Assembly: GCA_963978895.1 (NCBI GenBank)
Contig: OZ022247.1
Location: forward strand, 13,394,972-13,458,971
DNA from: Erpobdella octoculata
Lineage: Eukaryota; Annelida; Clitellata; Hirudinida; Erpobdellidae
Direction: 5' to 3'
Length of the DNA: 64,000 bases
The stretch's first letter is position 1, and each line of letters begins with the position of its first letter. The position numbers were made by a program, and so were the translations under genes. Positions 13,105 to 64,000 of the stretch are shown piece by piece. The notes beneath the pieces were generated by a model. It did no database searches, was not told where the DNA came from, and saw nothing but the letters and a program-made list of their open reading frames with translations.

Positions 13105-16100
13105 ATGGATCAAGACTTCCCGATTATATACGGTTTGGAATTTCAGGTGCGGTTAATCGTTAATGTTGTTACATTTCATTTGTGTTGTCGTTTGTCTGTT
13201 TGACAGAGTCTAGCTACTCTAGCTAGTTAACTATCTGGCTAGTTAGATTCTAGTCCGTCTAGTCTATTCTAGCTAATCTAGCTACTAGCTTGAACTAGTT
13301 TTAGTTTTTTTGATTATCTCATAGAGATACAATGCGAGATGTGTTATTTTTATTATATTCACTGGCTGGAAAGTTAATTTGCTGTTTCCATATTTTAATA
13401 TGTGTTAAATTTTTAACTGTATTTGCTTCATTTGTTGCAGATTTTTGATCAAACATTTAGCTCTAATATTTAGCTTTGGTTGTTAACTTTTACAATTGCT
13501 TACCTGTGAGATTAACTAGCGACTGAACGATAAGTGTAGCTTTACTAATAAGGCTAGGGAGGTACCGTAAACTTCTCCAATTGGTATTTAAGACAGAACC
13601 CTACTAAACCATAAAATAAGAGCTGTTGTTTGGTCTAACTTTAAATTGAGCTCATAACCAACGAGGTTCTAGTTTAAGCATTTTCAGAACAAGTAAAGTA
13701 GTCAAATGCCAATAATGTGACATAAATTTAAATTAATTAGAATGACAATAAAAGTTGCAGTAACTTTATTCAAAAAGGTGTTTTTTAAAGTGCATTTTTA
13801 TGCCAAGCAGATTTCAGTTGCACAACTTAAAATCATTGTCGGTTTCCCGTTAGGCTTTCACGAACTTAGTTCTTATTTGATTCTCCTTTTTTGTCAGAAG
13901 ATGAACCATGCTACTAAAATAATACTATAAACAATGGTAAAACTATTATTGAATTTAGAAATCGATTTGCAAAATGTAAAAATATGAAAGTGTGTTTTTA
14001 AAAAACTTTGTTTTTTACTTGGACTTGTTTGTATTGTGTTAAGCAAATAGATAACCATCAGTTTTTAGCATATTAAGTTTTTTTTTTGGCGAAAATCATT
14101 AGTCTTTCAATCGTTTATTTTTATATAAATTGATTATTTTTCAGGCCCGAGCTCTGACTTGCTACTTGGCTGAGACAGAACTGATTCAGTTTTTTGCTGG
14201 CACACAGTCCTTGAGATGTCAAAATCAGGTTGTTAAAATAATTTAATAGAAACTATAATTTCGTTTAATTTTTAAAACACCTATACAAATGCCTTTCACT
14301 GATATTTTTTTTAAAAATCTGCTTTGCTGTAAAGCATTGTACATATAGATGTGCCTTTAGGATTTGCCAGGATGCTTCCTTTTAGTGATACCAAATTTTT
14401 AAGTGAAGGAAGACAAATTTATAAATATGGCCTGCTGAATAAAACTGAGCGCTAAATTGAAAGCTCTTTTCTGATTAGATTATTTTGCTATATTTAAAAA
14501 ATACAGTCCTTCAGCTGTTTTTGTTTTTTTGCTCGAGGAACAGAACAAAAGACCACATCACATAATTCCCTTCAGCAACTTTAAACTGTTGAGGTCAGCT
14601 CAGTCTGTTATTGATCTATGATCATCAAATGAGTACTAGTGTTTCTGATGTGTAGTCTGAGTGCATCCACATGTATATTGTAATAGCCTAGATGTTGTAA
14701 AGTCAGTTAATTGTGGCTATATAATCAAACTCACTTTTTTACACAGTGTATTTGATGCTCAAACAAATTTCTCAGATCAAAAATAAATAATAATTATTAT
14801 TATTTGATTTAGGTTCATTTAATTACATTTGATGATGAAACAAACAGCATAAGCAAACGAGTTTTTATGCACCCTGACGGTGAAATATGGAACCTTACAT
14901 CACCTGCTTCTCAGCGAAACATGCTGGCTTCAGTCTACAATCAAGGTTTTTTCATTCTTATTACTACTGATTGTTTAAAAATATTGTTAGACTTTGAATG
15001 ATCCATTATTTGAACACAACCTTGTTACGAATAGTTGCTTCAATTATTATAAATTAAAAGATAAATGTTAATTAGAATAAATAATCATTTCATCACCAAA
15101 ATTGGCAGTTTAAAAATGTTTTTGTTTTCGTTCTTGGAATTGTTGTTATGATGGTGTTGATAAAAAGTTTCAGGTACAAAAACCACAATGAAGGCTTGTG
15201 TTTGGAAATTTTCAATAGAGGAGAACAACATTGGGTGTGAGTTAAGCTTACTCATCATTGATTATATTGGCTGCTGCGTGTATTTGGGTATTGGATCAGG
15301 TAGTCTAAACAATGATATGGTAAGTTTATGATGTCGGAAGATTACATCACATATTACTTTAGATTCAACAGCTTTTTATGATGCTCTAAGTGGGTTTGTA
15401 ATTAGTTAAATTTTTATATGAATTGACTGTATTAGTAGTACTTTATTTATGTTCATTAGTGATGGATGATGAAATGTTGAATGCTCCATCACTCCAAGAA
15501 GTTACAAGGATTGACTGTCCTGAGTTTGGAGACATTAAAAGGTAGAAACAATAGGTGGCTCAGTTCAAATTATCTCAGTTTTTCTTTTTATAGATTAAGA
15601 AGATTCGGTTTTCATGTAAACAAGCAACTTTTTTATTATCTGCAGCTTTCTCTGGTATCCCTCGCAGGAGAAAACTGAGTTTGTTGTCCTCGTGGAAAGT
15701 CACCTTTTACTCTGTGACCTTGAGAGCAGCGGAGCATCTGCCAAAGTGATTTTCAATCAATGTGGTACGATATCCATTTGATGTTTAAATTTTTTTTTCA
15801 TTGGTCCAGGTAGTATCACAAGCAAGCTTGGAAGGAAAACTTCAGCCCAAATTTACTTCAGGATGCTGGGACCCTCACCACAATTGTTCACAACTTGCCA
15901 CTGCCCACGATACCATTATCAGGGGCTGGGATCTTCGTACATTACAGTTTGGTATTCAGTTTTTTCTCTAATTTTGCTGAGCTATAGCGTTTTTGACATG
16001 TATTTAATTGGTGAAGCATTTTGGATTATACAGTCAAGTTTGTTTATAACATCTGTTTGTTACCAGTCGAGAATATTGACCATTGGTGAAACTTTGGTAT

Positions 16101-17301
16101 TAAGATATTCGGTGATTTCATTTTGATCTTTAGCAAGAGACAAACCGTCTAAGTTTTTGTCGACTTCATCAAACATACATAAATTATGTACTGGCTAGCC
16201 CTGCACACAATTTTAATAACTGCTGTTATTTTCTCTAAATCATTCACAGTTGTGCTTCTTTGTGTGTGTGTAATGCTTTAACTACAACTTCCATTATAAT
16301 AAAATGAATCTTATTTTCTTCAAATTTGAGAGTATTTTAATTTATTAAATCATTTTGTTGTATATTTTTTTGCAGAACCACATACAGCATAGAAAACGCT
16401 CATGGTCATCTTGTCAGAAATCTGGATTTTAACCCAAACAAGCAGTACTTAATGGCAAGTTGTGGTGATGACTGCAAAGTAAAATTTTGGGACTTGAGAA
16501 AGGTCAGCAGTCCCATCAAAACTTTGAATGATCATTCTCACTGGTTAGATTTGCAGAATTTTTACCAATCAAGTATGCAATACAATGCATTGAGAACATA
16601 AGGAAGCAAATGGTGATTATTCAGAGTGTTTGGTTACAGGGTTTGGAATGTCAAATACAATCACTTTCATGACCAGTTGGTATTGACCTCTAGCAGTGAT
16701 GGCCGTGTTGTACTGACCAACCTTTCTTCAATATCTTCTGAACCATATGGTAATCTGGCTGTTGAAGATGATGACGATTGTGAGGCCAAATCCAACAGAG
16801 ATATTGAAAGGAACGATGGCCTAAATTTTGATTCCAGGTAGATTTAATATCATAGAAAAACAATTATTATAGAATTGGATTATTAAGGAGGTTTATAAAG
16901 CCACTGTAAAATTTCATAAATTTAAAACAAATTAAGTTCAACATTATTTATAATGGCTAAGTAAGTAATTAAGGACTAACTTTGATTTGCGATTCAATTC
17001 TGAAATATTCTAGTTTAATAGAACATGGTTTTCTTAAAGTTCTTGAAAAAATGCTGGATAATCGAGAGTTTACTGTAGGATAGTTGTTATAGATATAATT
17101 AAATTTTCATGTGTTGATTTTTTTATCAGGTCTGAAACATTAACAGATGGAGTTATACTCAAGTTTGAGGAGCATGAGGACAGCGTATATGGAGTGGAAT
17201 GGTCTTCTGCAGACCCGTGGGTGTTTGCATCTCTAAGTTATGATGGAAGACTGGTGGTCAATAGAGTTCCAAGAAGGGTTAAGTATCAGATACTTCTTTG
17301 A
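13105..17301 (+). CDS. EARP-interacting WD40 protein EIPR1 (TSSC1), 10 exons, complete
   Basis: EIPR1 is a WD40 beta-propeller that binds the EARP and GARP tethering complexes and supports endosomal recycling and dense-core vesicle maturation. Exons are 13105-13146, 14145-14228, 14813-14945, 15174-15236, 15460-15541, 15646-15764, 15814-15946, 16376-16543, 16640-16837 and 17130-17301, giving 397 aa (human about 387). Highly conserved blocks include [70 protein letters not shown] and [20 protein letters not shown], with the C-terminus KYQILL. Phases are consistent at all junctions. Exon 4 ends at the strong donor GTGAGT, and exon 7 starts after the second of two AGs. The least conserved part is the exon 4-6 region, which is variable in the family too. 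The gene converges on the polycystin-like gene 305 bases downstream. Confidence 0.95.
16064..16185. repeat. Interspersed repeat in EIPR1 intron 7
   Basis: This matches the repeat at 2594-2722 in DDX49 intron 4: TTGGTGAAACTTTGG, TTAAGATATTCGGTGATTTC and GACAAACNGTCT are shared with scattered substitutions. Confidence 0.7.
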
Positions 17302-17438
17302 GTATCAGATACTTATTGAAGTTTCAGATTATTAAATAACTATATTACATGGAAAATTTATGTATATAATGTTGATTGTGTAATAGTTTTTGTATTTACT
17401 AAATTTAGGAAAAGGTAAAGTTTTTTAAGTAGCTCAAA

Positions 17439-17444
17439 AATAAA
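17439..17444 (+). terminator. Poly(A) signal of EIPR1
   Basis: AATAAA lies 138 bases past the EIPR1 stop codon. Confidence 0.65.
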
Positions 17445-17459
17445 TTGTTTTGAATAAGT

Positions 17460-17465
17460 TTTATT
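17460..17465 (-). terminator. Poly(A) signal of the polycystin-like gene
   Basis: TTTATT on the plus strand reads AATAAA on the minus strand, about 142 bases past the polycystin-like stop codon. It faces the EIPR1 signal at 17439-17444, so the two transcripts probably overlap slightly at their 3' ends. Confidence 0.55.
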
Positions 17466-17606
17466 TAATTGAAAACACTAAATATCTTTGGACGGTTTAG
17501 TCAGTCACATAACAAATAATCGCAAAAAAGTAACAAATTTTAAAACAAATTAAGTAACTATTGCTAATACTATTGGTTTGTTTTTAGTTCAGTTTTTCTA
17601 TTTCAA

Positions 17607-59907
<42,301 letters not shown>

Positions 59908-59921
59908 CTACAATAATTTTA

Positions 59922-59923
<2 letters not shown>

Positions 59924-59992
<69 letters not shown>
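59924..59992. repeat. (TA)n microsatellite
   Basis: About 68 bases of TA repeat just upstream of the first polycystin-like exon recognised. Confidence 0.95.
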
Positions 59993-59995
<3 letters not shown>

Positions 59996-60385
59996 GTTAT
60001 ATATAGATTATTTTTTTTTCATTGAATTCTGAATTCGTAGAGGTTGGCCAGCTCCGTAAATTTGACTTAGAAAATTTTCTAATGATCAAAATCTTAGGAG
60101 GACTTCATTTGCTTAAAAGTTGAGTTAATTTGCCCATTGTTTTTTTCAAAGAACTAGCTGTTTTTGCTTGAGCTTGATCATAGTTTCTATTTTATTAGTT
60201 TGTGCGATTTTTGTTAGAAAACACGTGCTAATTGCCTAATAGCTCTAATCTTTACTAATCCTAATATGCAAGACATTAATTCAAAGATTATTAATTGCCC
60301 AAGCTATTGTTTTGCTTAATATTATTAAATAATAATTAATATTATCGGTCACAAACAATTTGATTTCAATGAAGTGTTTAAATTG

Positions 60386-63300
60386 CTATAAACAAAATGA
60401 ATACTGATTTTCTACTTGAGAAACATTGGCCGTGTTTTGGACAAGGCAATCATTCAGTAGCTTCGAAAATTCTGCCTGAATGGTGTGGCAAAATCTCTGC
60501 GTTTGTCTCATCACGTTCGGAGCGATTAACGCTACATGAAAGTAAAGACAAATTAAATCTTGACAAAATCTGCAAGTTGAAAACAGATTTGGCGATCGCA
60601 AAAACCGAGAAAAAATCCCCATCGATTGTGAATGACTGGGTTTAAGTGGTGAAAGCCGGTACTCAAAAAACAAAACAGCCAGCTGCTCAGCTGGTTGTTG
60701 TTAATGCTTCAATAAATGAACTGAAGGATCGTGAAAGAAGAAAAAAGAATATAATTGTTTACGGTATCCCGGAGTCGCCGAACTCAGCCCAGGCTACAAA
60801 AAAAGCTGAGGATGAAGACTCAGTTAAGCAAATCTTGAACGTAATCGGTAAGTCTAAGGTAAAACCTGTAAATTTGAAACGACTAAGATCTAACGACACA
60901 AGTAAACCAGGTCCAATTTTGGTAGAATTATCTGATGTTAGTCTCAGGAATCCGATTCTCATGGCTGCCAAAAGTCTGAGAAACAGTGACCATAAATCTG
61001 TGTATATCAGTCCGGATTTAACAGAAGCAGAAAGATAGCTGGATTATCAACTTAGACTTAAAAGAAACAAATTAAATACAAATTTAGCTAAAGATTCGCC
61101 CTTTCGGTACTGCATCCGGGGTAATCAATTGCAAAAATTCAAAAAAAATCTATTAAGGAAGTTTTTGCTGGCCTGTCTGTTGCTTTTCGAGGCCAAGGAA
61201 AAAGAATTATCAGTTTTGGGGGAATTCATATTTTGGGTAAGGGGTCCTCCAGAGGAAATGAAGATTGTAAGACTGAGAGTGAAAAATTAGATCAAAGTAA
61301 AAATGATAATTGTTAGACTAAAGAAAAATATTTAAATGAGGTAATATGCTGCAATCAAAGAAATTTAAAAATTATTTATTCTAATGTAGATTCACTTTTT
61401 AATAAGCTTTCAGAACTAAAGTTTCTTTTATGTGCGCATGATGACATTGATATTATTGTGTTTACTGAAATTAATCCAAAAAAAATTACAGAAAGTAAAT
61501 ATAACATTGATAATTACATTTTACTAACTGTCAATTTTATGAAACCTTCTAAAAGAGGATTATGCTGTTATGTAAGAAAAAACTTGGTTGCCACCCATAT
61601 CTCATTAGAATGTAATTTTGATGAATTTCGCTGTCTCAAGATGTGTAGTCATTTCTTTGATATATCTATTTTAGTTGTGTATAGAAGTCCACATTCTAAT
61701 GCATTAAACAATTCTGGCTTATTAGAATTAATATCTACATTTTCTAAACTGAATGGTAAAAAATTATCATACGAGATTTTAATCTACCTCGTATTAATTG
61801 AACATTATATAATGCACCTGGAAGCGACAAATTTTTGAAAACCAATTGATTGAAATTATTACAAAAAATTTTCTGGAACAATTTGTGCATCAACCAACAA
61901 GATTTAGAAATGATCAACAAGCCAACATCTTAGATTTAGTCTTTAGTACATATGATAATCAACTAAACCTAGATTACCTACCCCCTTTAAGAAAAAGTGA
62001 TCATCTCGTACTTATAGTAAACTACATTTGGTCTAGTTGAAAAGTGTCACCAAAAGCCATATTCAAGTTTCACAGTGCAGATTATATAGCCATGAAAAAC
62101 TCATTAGCAATTGAATTATTTAGATTGTCTTTGATCAAGGATCCTACGTTAGACTATTGTAACTAGTACTGTTGTCAGCACCGACGGCCAAATTTGTTCC
62201 ATTAGCTTCTGATCAGGGATTTCAACCAGGAAATAAAAACGCATTTCGTTAGAACTAAAAAAATTGATCAAGTTGAAGCAAAAACTCTGGTCAGCCTATA
62301 TGAAATATAAAATTACCAGAAACAAAGTTAGACAACTTTCTAGGGAAATATTACAGTCTTATCAAATGTCGGTTGCCAGCAAATGTAAAAACAATCATAA
62401 AGCTTTTTGGAAATATGTTAAAACTAAAACTCAAACCACAAGCACCATAGGAGATCTAAAATATACTGACATTGATGAAAATACAGTGATTTGCTCCTCA
62501 GATAAAGATAAATCGGAATGTCTGGCATCATTCTTCGAACAGGTTTTTGTAAATGATACATCAGATTTTAATTACGAGCAGCTGTTTTTCAAAACTGATT
62601 TTCCAATGAATGAAATATCAATTATAACTGAATTAGTTTTTGCCAAACTGTCTAAAATGAATCCTAACAAATCTCAAGGACCTGATGGTATTTACCCAAA
62701 AATTCTTTTTGAGTGTAGACATGAAATTTCTACATGTCTAGCTAAAATTTTCAGTGATTCTCTATGTAAACGAACACTCCCTGACAATTGGAAAATTAGT
62801 ACCATAGTCCCAATATTAAAAAAAGTAGTAAGCATGATCCATTAAATTATAAGCCAGTGTCATTGACCTCAGTTCCGTGTAAAATAATGGAATCTATTTT
62901 AAATGATTATATACTATCACACTTTTTAAATAATAATCTATTTCATGGTAATCAGTATGGTTTCATGAAAGGTAAATCTACTTCTTTGCAATTGCTTAAA
63001 ATTATGAATCTCTGGACAAATGCGCTGGATCAAGGCAAGCAAGTAGATATAATCTACACCGATTTTGAAAAGGCATTTGACAAAATGCCGCACAAAAAAT
63101 TAATTTATAAACTGAAGTGCTATAAACTACACGATACTCTGATAAGATGGATTGAAAACTATTTGACAACAAGACACGTTCAAGTAAAAAAAAATGACCA
63201 GCTATCATTTAAGCATAAAGTCCTGAGCAGAGTTCCACAAGACAGTGTCTTAGGTCCATTGCTATTTGTAATTTATATCAATGACGTATTTCAAGCTTGT

Positions 63301-63985
63301 GACAATGAAGGTTTTAATATCTTTTTATTTGCTGACGATGCAAAAATTTTCAAGATAATCAACAGTGTAGATGATCAACAGATTCTACAATGCTGTTTAG
63401 ATCTCTTTTCTAGCTGGTGCAAAGATTGGCTCCTAAAACTAAACTACAGCAAGTGTGTATATCTATCATTGCATAACACAAATAAATTTTATAAATTTGA
63501 TTACAACTTTGCTGAAGGGGAGACTGAACACTACATTTCATCAGTCCAAGAAGTCAGAGATCTAGGAGTTGTAATGGACAGCAAACTAAGATTTACTACT
63601 CATATATGCAAACTAGTCAAAAAAGCTAATAGCATTTTAGGAATTGTCAAAAGAAATTTCCACAACTTATCCAAGGATTGTTTTTTGCTTCTGTACAAAG
63701 GTTTAATCCGTCCTCGTCTTGAATATGCTTTTGTGGTATGGTCCCCTCACCATAAAGGCATGATAGAAAAACTTGAAAAAGTACAAAAAGACCCACTAAG
63801 CTAGTGCGTGAATGTCAGAATTTGAAATATAAAAAAAAACTGAAGTATTTCGATTTATCTACTTTAAAGCTTAGGTGATCTAGAGAAGTCTATAAAAGAT
63901 TAAACAATTTTTATTGTGCCAATTCAGTTCCAAGTTTGATAAGAAAATCTAGTTTATTCAACACAGGAGGTCACATTAAGAAGTT
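60386..63985 (+). mobile_element. CR1-type LINE, near full length but decayed
   Basis: ORF1 (60397-61038, with a TAA at 60643) holds RERRKKNIIVYGIPESPNSA and an RRM-like segment. ORF2 starts near 61321 with an APE-type endonuclease (KIIYSNVDSLFNKLSELKFL, IDIIVFTEINPKKI). RT lies in 62264-62845 and 62857-63804 (QGPDGIYPKILFE, SLTSVPCKIMESIL, YTDFEKAFDKMPHKKL, GPLLFVIYINDVF, catalytic FADDAKI), separated by a frameshift. The C-terminus continues in broken form to about 63985. Whether it lies in an intron of the polycystin-like gene depends on exons beyond the window. Confidence 0.88.
62857..63804 (+). pseudogene. LINE reverse transcriptase, main block
   Basis: A 315-codon frame with RT motifs in order: FEKAFDKMPH, RVPQDSVLGPLLFVIYINDV (Q-D-S in place of the usual Q-G-S), FADDAKIFKI, and the thumb region LGVVMDSKLRFTTHI, followed by GLIRPRLEYAFVVWSPHHKG. 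The N-terminal fingers are in another frame upstream and the end is broken by a stop, so the copy is probably inactive. Confidence 0.88.
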
Positions 63986-64000
63986 AGAAAAACCAAATTC

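Noticed and set aside
60386..60673. Minus-strand ORF of 95 codons
   Set aside because: It is the antisense of LINE ORF1 and has no recognisable motif.

Overview
This window is animal (metazoan) nuclear DNA. The genes have short exons separated by GT-AG introns, the sequence is AT-rich, and it is packed with microsatellites and several classes of eukaryotic mobile element. There is no rRNA gene, no convincing functional tRNA gene and no prokaryotic feature. The proteins (DDX49, EIPR1, a polycystin-1-type channel, and captured non-muscle myosin II and eIF4A copies) fit an invertebrate, but the phylum cannot be fixed from the sequence alone.

Three host genes can be reconstructed exon by exon with consistent phases. 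DDX49 (+, 1298-4584, 11 exons, 437 aa) is a DEAD-box helicase of ribosome biogenesis. EIPR1 (+, 13105-17301, 10 exons, 397 aa) is a WD40 protein of the EARP/GARP and dense-core-vesicle pathway. A polycystin-1-like gene (-, 17607-59907 or beyond, 18 exons seen, 1223 aa visible) runs tail-to-tail into EIPR1. It carries, in order, a GPS-like motif, TM1, a PLAT domain, the remaining membrane segments, a polycystin extracellular domain, a pore/S6 region and a cytoplasmic tail with in-frame 10-residue repeats. Its 5' end lies beyond the recognised exons.

The rest is a layered transposon landscape. The DDX49-EIPR1 interval holds a Helitron (5951-7325) and a hAT element (8567-11531, 8-bp target duplication) that was itself hit by a Mutator-like element whose long terminal inverted repeats are minisatellites (8758-10067, 9-bp duplication). 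The large polycystin introns hold: a full-length, open 1150-codon restriction-endonuclease-type non-LTR retrotransposon placed head-to-tail behind a truncated sibling inside a TATG microsatellite; an LTR retrotransposon in the same microsatellite carrying an intronless piece of non-muscle myosin II tail between its LTRs; three decayed CR1/L2-like LINEs (one split by a hAT element); an eIF4A retropseudogene; Helitrons with 18-bp minisatellites; several tRNA-derived SINEs; and further hAT and TIR elements. A CR1-type LINE fills 60386-64000.

The most unusual object is the LTR element at 27627-30976. It has both LTRs, a short coding region in the gag position, a partly duplicated myosin II coiled-coil segment that appears to have been originally in frame with it, a polypurine tract, and almost no pol. 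It looks like a cellular gene transduced by a retrotransposon.
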